Positions 11,101 through 20,900 of a stretch of DNA of 64,000 nt are shown here, in pieces. The notes beneath the pieces were generated by a model, which ran no database searches, was not told the origin of the DNA, and worked only from the letters and a program-made list of their open reading frames with translations. The DNA comes from Catenaria anguillulae PL171. Its lineage: Eukaryota > Blastocladiomycota > Blastocladiomycetes > Blastocladiales > Catenariaceae. Location: contig MCFL01000005.1 of assembly GCA_002102555.1 (NCBI GenBank), positions 310,001 to 374,000 of the forward strand, given 5' to 3'. The translations under genes and the position numbers were made by a program. Position 1 is the first letter of the stretch; each line of letters starts with the position of its first letter.

Positions 11101-11266
11101 ATTGATCCCGAGCGGGTCTGGGTTCCTTCTTACGACTGTGGCCGGGTGGGCTCATTTCGCGACAACTTCAAATTTTGCGACTGTCAGCATCAACGACGCA
11201 TTCGCATCAACTTTGGTACCGGAGCTGGTTGAGGATGAAGATTGCCAGATGCTCGCGGATTTTTGA
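8135..11266 (+). CDS. Gag-protease polyprotein of the LTR retrotransposon (1,043 aa)
   Basis: Long first frame of the element, starting at an ATG 212 bp after the LTR. A Ser/Thr-rich N-terminus is followed by a helical capsid-like region (about residues 190-480). A retroviral-type zinc knuckle follows (about residues 545-558, CYYCGREGHGIRAC, spacing C-x2-C-x4-H-x4-C). Next come a basic stretch (LKRRREN) and a C-terminal aspartic protease. The protease active-site triplet reads VDAGSQVNLIS, that is D-A-G in place of the usual D-T/S-G, and is followed by PLILGANVLLDFG, the ILG part of the fold. The frame stops at TGA 11264-11266, right after five T, and overlaps pol by 25 bp in the -1 frame. 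Confidence 0.9.
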   Translation: MSTNSQPAPTPEPAASSPSSTTASDLSYTTSDGPSSMEVRGFPNQYVFDAWTKFLLKHQALKNSWDTYLADADLSAEELVGDEEALHQYAMAIPHDSVHYRSLIIFANHRGPVAVRAARRQGIIGPGENLNTSIPGTPATSEQARAADAKPSTSLQQQLDELRTSRAHIGETMVTSQPVIVSPTTSIKSQATGYSAIQAAAHLRSTPVTVSGFDDLIETSQFNSAANKVNQMFNRSRYSAVPLDLLLALADITLKADLDSAVATKFGPQQAESYIATMLGFEPWMEDPRRAILRVLKTAKSLKVPPTSMALGLLLLWALPKDRRVQAINLFPEGATLQAVAQHLDERFYDQGRLRSRLDRLHVRKLLSIADFDQGFADQVEKTIRISNEMLEEYTGDLYEMIEYSKKMAQLVLDKLPPLAQLNIRLAVQAGTRQLEPLNRQFDLPLRSISIVIIENISKPEFWASSSAMETPLSISPPIVLPSSGNLSNYSAPNAFPEPSALVATKPPMAIRPRSEFDHYLNAVEVNEVARGKGPQKMTCYYCGREGHGIRACPAVEFDVGVLIEWDKDEQGRKALYSRGGKIRKKLDYAQPPMRDQAIEALKSGKDEETQSVKISATNKDIHWGPQNFNVEIAMVTIEDDSTVEVDSADGRPLKRRRENDFDNDAPEPVSQKPSRHDKARKQKLLSALAQVSADRVMEKIMSAPITEDMKISIGDFFSFPMLRSAAQRVTGPRSAEFRARLERMANAKQGKAGVYSAPQLNPQVPPPFKPGHIFTPSTIPRTARELLDSAPQLPTHLAQLVEALSSDVGADAPSPDTESAIDSEVERMIAELEKNPTLCLAFARQVPECTRLVQDLIAILNEDVLVSAIQVKSCGGDSQTGQVRTSALCPEIEVKFAGAKMKGLVDAGSQVNLISEDQVNQAQLTILPLPPSLSRVRVANQTTTQLLGVVAEETEILGVRKMLIAFVMPSMSRPLILGANVLLDFGIALIPSGSGFLLTTVAGWAHFATTSNFATVSINDAFASTLVPELVEDEDCQMLADF

Positions 11267-14025
11267 GTCGGCCCACGGTTGCGGTGGGCCTCCAAATTCC
11301 GCCTGATCCTGGCGAACGCAGTTATTGGCGCCGGCAAATGAAGTCAAGGCACAAGGTTCAAGGCAAGTGTCGACGCTGGAGCATGTGGCGTCGCAAGAAG
11401 AAGGCATGGCGGGAAACAAAGCGCAAGAAGGCTTGGGCCGACCACGAGCAGGCGAATCTCAACAAAAAGAGGCACAAACCATCCAAGCAGGAGCTGCGTG
11501 ACGCTCGCAAAAAGAGGAGGGCGCTCAGGAAGAGGATCGTTCGCGAACGAGTCGAGCGCACGTTCTTGGAGGAAATACAACGGTCTGCCCCTGACCCCAT
11601 TGTCGAGAGCCTACTGCAAGACCCAGACGCGCTCGAGATTTTCACCATCATCATAGACGACCCAAAAACTCAGAAAGAAGCTGTGTTCGACCCCGGAAGA
11701 CAACCCGATCGGGAGGGGGAGGGGCACGGTCAAGCGTCATGCGAATCAAGCGAGTCAAGCGCCATTCAAACTTTCGAGGATGGGTCATGCGTTGTCGACC
11801 TCAGCGACGGCTTTCAAGACCTGCTCCAAGAACACGAGCGCGAATGCAACACCGCCTACAAGCGAGTCGCAAACAAAACGCGTCCAGTCAACTCAGCTGG
11901 CGATGGGACTGCTCCAAATCCCCGTGCGTCGTCTCCAGCCAAGCACAACTATTCACCTGCACTCCCCACTTCACCACCACCCCCGCCACGTCTCAAAGTC
12001 GACAATCAAAATCAAATCCAATTTGGCACACAACTCAACTCACAAGAGCGCGCCAAGTTTCTTGAGGTCTTCCGCCGCCATGACCAAGTTCTGGCTTTCA
12101 ACGATGACCAACTCGGGCTACTCAAGGACACGATCGAGCTCCCTGTCGTCATTCGTACTGCCCCACACGAGCCATGGCAGCAACGTCAAGGTCGGCTCGG
12201 TCGCACCGAGTATGACGTGTCGATTGCGATGCTCAAAAAGAGGCTCGAGCAGGGCGTATTAGAGTGGTCTCAAGGTCCATACTCGTCTCGCTGGTTCCTT
12301 GTCCGAAAGGCTTCGGGCGGTTGGCGGTTTATTCAAGATGTACGGCCGCTGAACGCTGTGTCGCTACGGGATGCCAACGTGCCACCCGTGATGGAACACC
12401 TGATCGAGCGGCTGGCCGGATTCCCGATCTATACGACGTTGGACATGAAGTCTGGGTATGACCAAATCCCGTTGGCTTTACGATCTCGAGACTTGACAGC
12501 AATTTGGACTCCATTGGGTTTGCTCCGTATGACACGATTACCTCAAGGTTGGACGAATAGTGTTGCGGTGTATGACCGAATCATGTCTCGAATCCTGGCT
12601 CCGGTTCGCGGCGAATGCGCCGAGTCATATCTTGACGATGTGTTTGTCTATGGGCCATCCAGGAAGCGGGACGATCGGGTTGGTCAAGATGGGATTCGCG
12701 AGTTTGTTCGAGAGCACATCAAATCGGTCGAGCGTGTATTGGGGCTTTTGCTGGATGCGGGCATGACAATTTCGGTCAGCAAGATGAGGGTGGGCGTCGA
12801 TTCGGCTGAGGTCCTCGGGTCTGTCGTTGATTTCTATGGACGCCGGCCGGCGGATAAGTTATTGGGTAAGATCCAAGCTTGGGGCCAGCCGTCAAAGCTG
12901 CGCGAGTTGCGCGGTTTCTTGGCTCTTGTATCTCAAGTGCGCATGTATGTTCCAGACTTGTCAACCAAACTGGATCCGCTTCTCGATCTTGTGCGTGGCC
13001 TACCTCCATCGCCTAAACCAACCGACGACGTCAACTGGACTCCAGCGGCTCTCACGGCATTTCAGTCTCTCAAGACCGAGCTCGCAGATCTTCCACCGCT
13101 CAGGTGCCCGGACCATCAGCCCGAAGCGCCCCTCCATGTATTCACCGACGCCTCGAACGTGGGCCTAGGTGCCGCGCTCATGATTCGCGAGGGCGACAAA
13201 TTGATTCCGATACGTTTCGAGTCGACCGTTCTCAACTCTACGCAGCGACTGTATCATGCCTCGAAGCGGGAATTACTCGCGATTCTCACCGCCGTAAAGC
13301 GGCTGCATCACCACCTTTTTGGTCGCCGGGTGATTGTGTGGTCCGATTCGCAGGTTGCCGTAGGAATGGTCAACAATCCGGCTTCTGCGCCTGACGCGAC
13401 ATTGTTGCGATGGGTCACAATCATTCGGGGGTTTACCGAGGACGTGCGATACATTCCACGGGAAAAGAACTCGGTGGCGGATGCATTGTCGCGCATGGAA
13501 ACAGTTGCATCGGACCACGAGCCTGGAGCCATGATGAGCGACGAAGAGCTCGACAAGTTCGTTGATTACAACGTGGATCGATTTTCGCTCGCGACCGAGG
13601 TGCACGAATGGTTGATTGAAAATGTGGACGCTGAACCACGCCCGCAACCGCTCAACTCGAAACACAGCTTGATTATGCGGGTGTTGCAAAACCCTGGGGC
13701 GTTGTATGAGGATGAGCTGTTGCAAGAGTCCGAGGGATATGTCCTGGTCAATGGATTGCTGTTCAAGCGAGAAGAAGGGCGAGTACCACGGCTTGTTGTC
13801 GACTGCCCTCAAGAACAAGTACGCTTGCTGCGAGAAATTCACGACGAGCTCGGACATCGAGGATTTGCGGCAACTTATTCTGCTGTACGTGCTCGATATT
13901 TCTGGCACCATCAGTACCGCGACGTCTTGTCTTTCGTTCGGCAGTGTGACTTGTGCCAGCGTCATTCTCGAAGTCAAGAAGAGGCAACCATTGGCTCACG
14001 GCCGGTACCAACACAACCCATGTAA
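11242..14025 (+). CDS. Pol polyprotein, part 1: reverse transcriptase, RNase H, integrase zinc domain
   Basis: A very basic N-terminal segment (Lys/Arg-rich, about residues 30-105) leads into the RT. RT motifs seen are GGWRFIQDVRPLN, TTLDMKSGYDQI, LPQGWTNS and the catalytic YLDD. RNase H follows with FTDASNVGLGA, SKRELLAI, SDSQVAV and NSVADALSRM. The frame ends in the integrase HHCC zinc domain (HDELGHRGF ... CDLCQRH). It lies in the -1 frame relative to gag and would be reached by slippage at the T5 run at 11260-11264. A TAA at 14023-14025 interrupts it. The same frame reopens at once and carries the integrase core, so this stop is probably a recent nonsense change. Confidence 0.92.
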   Translation: MPDARGFLSRPTVAVGLQIPPDPGERSYWRRQMKSRHKVQGKCRRWSMWRRKKKAWRETKRKKAWADHEQANLNKKRHKPSKQELRDARKKRRALRKRIVRERVERTFLEEIQRSAPDPIVESLLQDPDALEIFTIIIDDPKTQKEAVFDPGRQPDREGEGHGQASCESSESSAIQTFEDGSCVVDLSDGFQDLLQEHERECNTAYKRVANKTRPVNSAGDGTAPNPRASSPAKHNYSPALPTSPPPPPRLKVDNQNQIQFGTQLNSQERAKFLEVFRRHDQVLAFNDDQLGLLKDTIELPVVIRTAPHEPWQQRQGRLGRTEYDVSIAMLKKRLEQGVLEWSQGPYSSRWFLVRKASGGWRFIQDVRPLNAVSLRDANVPPVMEHLIERLAGFPIYTTLDMKSGYDQIPLALRSRDLTAIWTPLGLLRMTRLPQGWTNSVAVYDRIMSRILAPVRGECAESYLDDVFVYGPSRKRDDRVGQDGIREFVREHIKSVERVLGLLLDAGMTISVSKMRVGVDSAEVLGSVVDFYGRRPADKLLGKIQAWGQPSKLRELRGFLALVSQVRMYVPDLSTKLDPLLDLVRGLPPSPKPTDDVNWTPAALTAFQSLKTELADLPPLRCPDHQPEAPLHVFTDASNVGLGAALMIREGDKLIPIRFESTVLNSTQRLYHASKRELLAILTAVKRLHHHLFGRRVIVWSDSQVAVGMVNNPASAPDATLLRWVTIIRGFTEDVRYIPREKNSVADALSRMETVASDHEPGAMMSDEELDKFVDYNVDRFSLATEVHEWLIENVDAEPRPQPLNSKHSLIMRVLQNPGALYEDELLQESEGYVLVNGLLFKREEGRVPRLVVDCPQEQVRLLREIHDELGHRGFAATYSAVRARYFWHHQYRDVLSFVRQCDLCQRHSRSQEEATIGSRPVPTQPM

Positions 14026-14034
14026 GAGCTCGGG

Positions 14035-15003
14035 ATGGACCATTTGGCGGTCAAAGACGGCAAGTATCTCATCGTCGCTCGATGCCATTTGACAAGTTGG
14101 GTCGAGGCGGCAATTGTACCCTCAACCGCAAGTCAACATCTCTATCCATTCTTGGAACGCGACGTCTTGCGTCGCCATGGGCCACCAGCTCGAATACTGG
14201 TTGACAACCAGTGTGGCGATGCAGCTCTCGAGGATTGGTTGCGACAGAGGGGCACGGAACTTGTTCGTACAACTGCGTACAATCCACAAGCAAATGGTAT
14301 CGTCGAGCGTGGACATGGGCCACTTCTCAAGTCACTCGCCAAGCTGTGCGATGAGACGCAATTGCCATGGGAGCATGTGTTGGATGCCGCGCTTTGGGCA
14401 GATCGGGTAGCGATTCGAGATTCAACAGGTCACTCTCCCTTTTACCTCGTCTATGGCCGCCAGCCTCGTCTTGCATCGGACAACGGTTTGCTTCGGGTCG
14501 CTTCATTTGAGACGTGGAATCAAGGCGACAAATTGGCCGAAATTCGTCAAGACGCAGTGTTGAGGCTGCGGGCGAGGCGGCAGGTTTGGCGTTTTCGGCA
14601 ACAGCAACAACAGAGTCGGGCACGCCATCTTTGTTCGGGCGATTTGGTACTGCGGCGAAAGTCGGGTCCGCGCTCCAAACTAGATGCACAATTCGTCGGT
14701 CCCTACGTCGTTGTGCGTCAAGTAGTGTCGTCGCGCGGTGGTCTCACACCAGTCTTCCAACTTGTGGATCTCGCAAGCGGCGATTTCGCGGGCAATGTCC
14801 ACCGCCGTCATTTGAAGTACTACAACGCCTCTCAAGTGCACGCAAAGTTGGCTGCCGTCAAGGCCATGCGCGGCTTATTGGCACGCAAGTCAAATCGCTC
14901 ACGCTACAACCCACGAACAGGTGCCCGACTGGTGAGGCGCCAGGCCCATTCATGGCGCGAGTATTTGGCCAAGCAAGGGTTACCGCCTTCGTTCCTCACG
15001 TAG
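14035..15003 (+). CDS. Pol polyprotein, part 2: integrase catalytic core and C-terminus
   Basis: Same frame as the preceding pol segment, separated only by TAA at 14023-14025 and three codons. The integrase core is clear: GMDHLAVKDG supplies the first catalytic Asp, ILVDNQCGD the second, and NPQANGIVERGH the Glu. I count 33 residues between the second Asp and the Glu, two fewer than in the usual DD35E. The C-terminal part carries GDLVLRRK and a small beta-rich region (QFVGPYVVVRQV) typical of Ty3-type integrases, and it ends Arg-rich. No chromodomain is recognisable. Without read-through of the stop the integrase would not be made as part of Pol. Confidence 0.9.
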   Translation: MDHLAVKDGKYLIVARCHLTSWVEAAIVPSTASQHLYPFLERDVLRRHGPPARILVDNQCGDAALEDWLRQRGTELVRTTAYNPQANGIVERGHGPLLKSLAKLCDETQLPWEHVLDAALWADRVAIRDSTGHSPFYLVYGRQPRLASDNGLLRVASFETWNQGDKLAEIRQDAVLRLRARRQVWRFRQQQQQSRARHLCSGDLVLRRKSGPRSKLDAQFVGPYVVVRQVVSSRGGLTPVFQLVDLASGDFAGNVHRRHLKYYNASQVHAKLAAVKAMRGLLARKSNRSRYNPRTGARLVRRQAHSWREYLAKQGLPPSFLT

Positions 15004-15010
15004 CTTGCTT

Positions 15011-15026
15011 ATGGGGAGAGGGATGG
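15011..15026 (+). promoter_or_regulatory. Polypurine tract
   Basis: ATGGGGAGAGGGATGG directly precedes the right LTR, the normal plus-strand priming site. Confidence 0.7.
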
Positions 15027-15580
15027 TGTCGCGACGGTCGGTCGCAACGACGTTTGGGTATGAGTGGAATCAAAGTGAGTTGCGGCCAAGGAATTGAGGT
15101 CGAAAGAGGCTGGACCGGCTTGGGATCAGCGGTTGGATCGGAGGTGCATCTGGACGCGTTAGCTGGGCTTGGCGTTGCCATCGCCCCGCCATCATTTTTC
15201 GCTCTCCAGTCTCCCATCCAGCCTGCATTGTGCATATCTAACGGCAATCCCAAACCGTTGACGTGCTTCCCAGGTCCGTCCCCGAGCCTCTGAGTTTCTC
15301 CATCCTCCTTTTTCTCAGTTTCTGTCCTTTTCGTGTGTTGTCCGGTCATTGGTTTGTCTTGTCGTTTCGTCTGTTTTTCTTTACCATCTTCCCACTCCCA
15401 ATTCATCGATTGTTTTTGTCTGTCAACCATTGTCTTCATTCGATTACGTTCCAAGATCAATACAGTCTCCCATCCAGCCTGCATTGTGCATATCTAACGG
15501 CAACCCCAAACCGTTGACGTGCTTCCCAGGCTACGGGACGACCACCGCTCTGCCACCAAATCCAGACCAGCTTCCTCACA
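15027..15580 (+). repeat. Right LTR (554 bp)
   Basis: Copy of 7369-7922 with two base differences seen by eye (near 15351 and 15504). The internal 68-bp repeat is kept at 15207 and 15463. It is followed by ATTT and the GCAAATGGATTT target sequence. Confidence 0.95.
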
Positions 15581-15944
15581 ATTTGCAAATGGATTTCGTG
15601 CACGTGAACGCCCCCGTCACGCCAGCAGCCAATGAGCGCAAGCCAACGCCTTGTCCTGCCAGCCTCGCACCCGCCCATCCTTGTGTCTCGCACGGCTGGC
15701 ACCCAGCCATCCATCGCGTATGTTGTCTCACGACAGAGCTAGCGGCAATGAAGCCGACCCATCCCAGCTCCCACAGCCCGGTCTTCAATCGCCATGCATG
15801 CGTCCTGATAGTCTGATAGTGACATCAACCACGCTACCACATCCACTGCCCTCTCAGCCGTCCTTCCCTCACCCGCCCGCCGCCCGCCGCCCGCCCCCGC
15901 GCCCGGCACAGCACAGCACTTTCGAAGACCTACATCCTTGCGAA

Positions 15945-17691
15945 ATGTTCCGCAGCAAGAACACATCATCCACGGCCGGCCAGCAGGGCAGAACTCCTTC
16001 TCGGGGAATGCAAGCTACCGTTGCATCCGTTCCTTCCGCGCCAAAACCGACCTTCGAGGATGAAATCCACAAGCTATCCAACACTGATAGAAACGTAAGT
16101 GTTCGTCGCACACATACCCCCATTCACCTCGCACTCCTGCGTCGAACCTCATCTTACCGCCACGGCAACCGCTTGTACATAGTCACACGTCAGTTCCATG
16201 ACCAAAGTTGTTGAGCTGATGGAAATGTGCTCCGAGTCCTCGCCTGCACAACTTCGATATCCGTTCACGCAAAGCCATTCAAAAGAAGACGTCGAATTCA
16301 TGCAAAAGGTGCAAGAGGAACGCAACGCTATCGAGGCCGGCACCATGTCTCAACCCGACCGCACGCTCAACGGCAATTTCAACGTCGGCTTTGTCATGGT
16401 TCGTTTCCCTCCCTTCCGCTTGAGCTTGGTGCTCACCAGTTCACCAAACTCGGTGCTGTTAGGGTTCGTACCTCGACGTGACTCTCGCATCATTCGACAG
16501 GAGCGCTATGGGCGGCTTGACGTTGCTTGATGGTTTGCTCAAGATTGGCGAATGGGAAGGCTCGGCACCCCGCCTCGACGACCAGTCGCCATTACAGTTT
16601 CCGCACACTCCGTTCTCGTCCACCACTGGCCGCACAGACACCGAGCAGGCCCTTCTACGCAACACGCAGACTGCATTGGCGCAGGCAGCAGGCTTTGGAT
16701 ACTCGCCGCTGCACTCACCCACCGCGGCAAGCATGTCCCATCATGTCTTTGTCCACCACCATCAACTTTCGCCTGTTGGCACATCGCTTCCGCCAACACA
16801 TCCAGCGGTCGCAATTGTTCCATCATCCGACCACCTTGTCCACGACGCAACTCGCATCTTGCCGACGGCGGCCCCCCATCGTGCGCCAGTCGCTGCTACC
16901 GCTACCGCTGCCACATCCACCACCATTGCAACTGGAACGCCGCAAGGCAGTCTCCCATTCCTTGTTTCAACATTGGTATGTACTGTTCAAGCACAGCTTC
17001 AAACACACACAGAGTCCCCAAGTCGATCAGATAACTCACCGCGCCTCTCCCCATTCCAGGACACTGGCGGTGTGACGCAGTCCATTACCGTGTCGGCACC
17101 AATTGTCCCTCTTCAAGCAGATACGCCTCCTCCGCCTCCGTTGGCTAATTCGCTTCAAACCAACCAATCGCCGCAACACATTTCGTACAATGGCGTCCAT
17201 CTTCCACTGGGCAAAAGCACGGCCAACCAGACGCTCTTGGACATTCCATTTCTCTGGCTCCGCGGAACTTTTCCAATGGCGGCGTGTTTTCGACCACACC
17301 AGTCAAGCAGATCGAGGTGGCCATTGCCGGCAGCGCTGGTCGCGGTAGCAAGCGCCCAGAAAATGTCACAAACTGGCGAAAAGAGCACGCGAACATGTTG
17401 TCGCATGTCAAGAATGTATTCCAGTACATTCAAGGGATTGCCATCATCCGCGAGCCGCATGTTTCTCGCACCGCTGCCACTGGGCCGGCCACGATTCAAG
17501 CAACCATTCTTGACGACCCGGAGGCTCTCCTTGCCTGTTTGTTTGTGCCATTTTTCACCTCGACCTCACGTCCCTGTCCGACCACCCTTGGTGAAGTGGC
17601 GCTGGTGTCACGGCACAGCGCATACAAGTCGCTTCCAAAGTCTACGAATCATGGGCGCCAAAGTACGAGTGCGGGTGCCAGTGATCAGTGA
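15945..17691 (+). CDS. Unrecognised Ser/Thr/His/Pro-rich protein, multi-exon
   Basis: Exon 1 starts at ATG 15945 (MFRSKNTSSTAGQQGRTPSR) and ends at a GTAAGT donor. The first intron is 16095-16182. Exon 2 encodes a charged, probably helical stretch (KVVELMEMCSES ... EDVEFMQKVQEERNAIE). A second short intron ends at CAG 16498-16500. Exon 3 is low-complexity, rich in Ser, Thr, Pro and His. The last part (about 17250-17690) lies in another frame and encodes PVKQIEVAIAGSAG, then NVTNWRKEHANMLSHVKNVF. That frame change means an unplaced intron or an indel. I recognise no domain. The retrotransposon sits 364 bp upstream, so the promoter may be disturbed. Confidence 0.5.
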
Positions 17692-17930
17692 AGTTGTCTG
17701 CATCTTTAGTTTTGCTCGTTTTTCGAATTCCTTCTCCTTTTGTCTCTTTTTTTTTCGCATATATGTTATGTACATTGACACGAGTTGTTTGCTCAGCGTC
17801 TCAGTTGTGTCTGACAAGCGCCGAGGAGCGGTGAATGAACGAAGGAATCAATATGATAACGTTGACATCAAATCCGACACACTCACCCCCGCCGCTCGAC
17901 CACAGACATGTCACAACCAACCCATCACAA

Positions 17931-20900
17931 TCACACATCCCCTGACGCACCAGATGGGCCAGAATCATCATCACTTGACGAATCCGCTTCACGCCGCCGC
18001 TTACGTGTCGCTTGCGGCGGCAGAGCACCAACCGCGACCGGCGCGGTGGGGCGCGGCGGTGCTGGAGGTATTTGACCGCCATTGGACAGCATCTGGTGCA
18101 GCATCCGGTAGCTGAGTGCCGGCATGCTTGGTGCATCGAGTGGCGCCATGAATGAGAGCGGCGGCGGCGCGAAAATCGAGAGCAGCGGCGGCGCGACAAA
18201 CGAGAGTGGCGGCTGCGGTGGCGCCAGGTTGCCTTGCGGATGATTCAACGCAAAGGGGCCCACGGCGACGGAGGAAATCGACGACAAGCGCCCGTACTCG
18301 GCGGCGGCCTCTGGCAGAAGCTCGACTTGACCAGAAAACGAGGGGCCGGCGGCACCAGCAACAGCACCAGCGGCACCAGCAACAGCACCAGCGGCACCAG
18401 CAACAGCACCAGCAGTAGTTGCCAATTGGTCACGCTCGCCGGCCAAGGTTCGCGCTCGCGGCCGCCCTTGTCGTTTGCGTTTCGGGGTGGGGGCGGATGA
18501 CGGCGGCGGCAGCTGGACGATTGGCGAGCTCGGGACTGGCTCGAGTTGATGTCGGCCAATGTTTTGAGCGAGCGTGGACGACGTGGAGGAATGCTCGGCT
18601 TGTGCTTGTGCACGACGTGGGGCGGCGGCGGGCGGGAGAGACTGGGAGGCAGCGGGCGGGATAGACTGAGCGGCAGCGGGCGGGAGAGACTGGGCGGCGG
18701 CGGCGCTCATGCTGTTGGATGCGGTCCCATTGGCGGTAGCTGGATCTGGGGCCGACGACGACGACGACGCAAAGGATGCGGCTTCGGTGACGGAGCGGAG
18801 CGAATCACGAGCATGGGCGCGAGCCATGGCATCTGATGCGCCATCGGCTCCAAGAGTCGGCGGAGGAGGGCTTTCCGGCAGCCACGTGAGAGCCTCTGCC
18901 TCACTCACAACCGAAAGAACTGGCTGGAGGAACGAAAGCCCGCGATTGACAATGGCGGCCACCACCTGCAAGCCAGCCATGAAATCTTCTGGTGGTGACG
19001 GGCCTTGGTCAATCCACCGGCTCAAACACTGCCGCGCGTGTTGGAAATCAATGGCAAGCGATCCGAGGTCGCGCGAGTTGATGAACTGGAGCGCGACTTG
19101 CCGACGAGCGTACTCGTCTCGGTACTTGGCCATGACTTCATACACGCCAAACATGCCCTGCGGTTGGTTGTACACCCAGCGAAAATGAATCGGATCTGGG
19201 ACGCCAGCCGCGACAAACACTGCTTGATCCGCTTTTGCGCGCATGGTGTAGCGCAGGACGACGGCGTTATCTCGCCACCGCCCCAGTGACATGATGTCGC
19301 GGTCTGTGAGCCCGCTGCGGGACATGAGTTGCGCACAGGTGCGCCGCAACGAGTGCGTCGTGTACCCTGGATTCGGGCGCGACACGAGCATCCCAGCATA
19401 CGTGTCATGGCGGTCCGTTGGCCGCAAAAAGTTGTTGCGCCATGTCGGAATCGCGAGTTGCAATGCGAGGCAGAAATCGTCGACGAGCTTGCAAAACAGA
19501 GCCGGGTCACTACGGATTTCCTTGGCCGTGAATCGATTGCTCGTCGAAACTTCATGCTCGGTCGGATCGGCAGGGTCATGGTCAAAGTCGTCCTCGTTGC
19601 CATCGTCCAACAGTCCACGAGCGAGCCCATCAATCGTATTGCGCGTTGACGACGCGCGCACCCGCTCGGCGTGCACCAAGACCTTGACGCGGTATGCTGG
19701 CGCAGACGGCCACGATCCAGGGTCGCTACCTTGGAGCACCTCGCCCGTCGCGGGCGACAAGTAACACCCTGGCCGCCATGTGGTCAAATAGTCGACGAAT
19801 CCGGCGGCCATCCTATTGGCGAATAGATCATCGCCGTCGGCGTCATCGGACGCGCCGTCGGTTCGATCGAGTGATTGAGTGACAAGCGGGAGCTGCGGGG
19901 CACCGGCGATGCCAGCTGGCGTAGTGGGCGTAGTGGGCGGGCGGGTCGGTGGTGGGCTGTGCGGATGTTGGAGAGCGGCATCAGGGTGCGGCTGCTGATG
20001 GTGCTGTTGCGATGGCTGTTGCTCGGCGGCATCAGGTTGTGGTTGCATGTGCTGACCACGTATCACTTGTGGCGAGGTGACCAAGCACAACGAGCGCAGT
20101 CCCTCGTACACCGCCAAATCGGCACATTTCAAGCCAAAGCAGGCGAGCATGACCTCCTGTTGAAAGCAATAGCCGAGAGCGTGAGCAGATCAATCAAGAA
20201 CCAGGGTGCAAATGTGCTAAATACCTGAAAAATGCCCGAGAATCCGCTCACGGACATCTTCTTAGAACGAGCGACGGTCCCACCACGATACGTTGTGGGA
20301 AACAAGGGTGCGTCAAGTTGTGTCGGCGTGTATGGGCCTGACATGTCAGATTGTCAGAAAACACAGGGGATGGGAGTGGGGGACGAAATTGAATGTGATG
20401 ACATACCAGGGCCATGGATGTAGTAGATGTACCCGATGAGCGTGCGCACAGGGCACAACCACTCTTGAAAGGGGATAGCGTTGTGCAGAATCGGCACGCT
20501 CACGGGCACGTCGCGGCGTTTGGAGTGCCGGAGGTTGATGTACAGCATGGTGGGCGTTTTGCCGAGGAGCGGAATGGAGCTGTTGCGCGGATCAGCCGGA
20601 AACTCAATGTCGCAGAGCTGAAATGGTTGACAGAGGGCAATGTAAGTGAGTGGATTATGGGAAGGTGAGATGACAATTGGAGACAAACCTTAAGGTCGCA
20701 AATCTCCTCTCGACGCAAGCAGCCAGCCATGCCCAACAAGAATGCAGCCCAAAACACTATGGCGCGGGGTCCATAGGTTGTGTAATCCTTGACCAGCTCC
20801 TTGAGGCGATGACGGACAACCTCAAAGTCGTGGAACATGTCAAAGGCAGGTGCGTAGCGGATGTTGCCCATTGTGCGAGCATGTATCTGCAGGTACAAGC

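Larger units (their letters stand above)
7369..15580 (+). mobile_element. Ty3/gypsy-type LTR retrotransposon, nearly complete, 8.2 kb
   Basis: Two 554-bp direct repeats (7369-7922 and 15027-15580), each starting TGTCGCGACGG and ending CCTCACA, flank a gag-protease frame and a pol frame. The domain order is protease, reverse transcriptase, RNase H, integrase, which defines the Ty3/gypsy (Metaviridae) type. By eye the LTRs differ at only two positions, so insertion is recent. A 4-bp duplication (ATTT) flanks the element. A primer-binding site candidate and a purine tract are in the expected places. The only visible coding lesion is one in-frame TAA that splits the integrase. Confidence 0.95.

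Noticed and set aside
13273-13977. A 234-codon minus-strand frame in pol
   Set aside because: Antisense of RNase H and integrase sequence.
16478-18115. A 545-codon plus-strand open frame
   Set aside because: Only its first part (to about 17250) fits the 15945 gene. The rest runs past a better frame and into the 3' end of the recombinase gene on the other strand.
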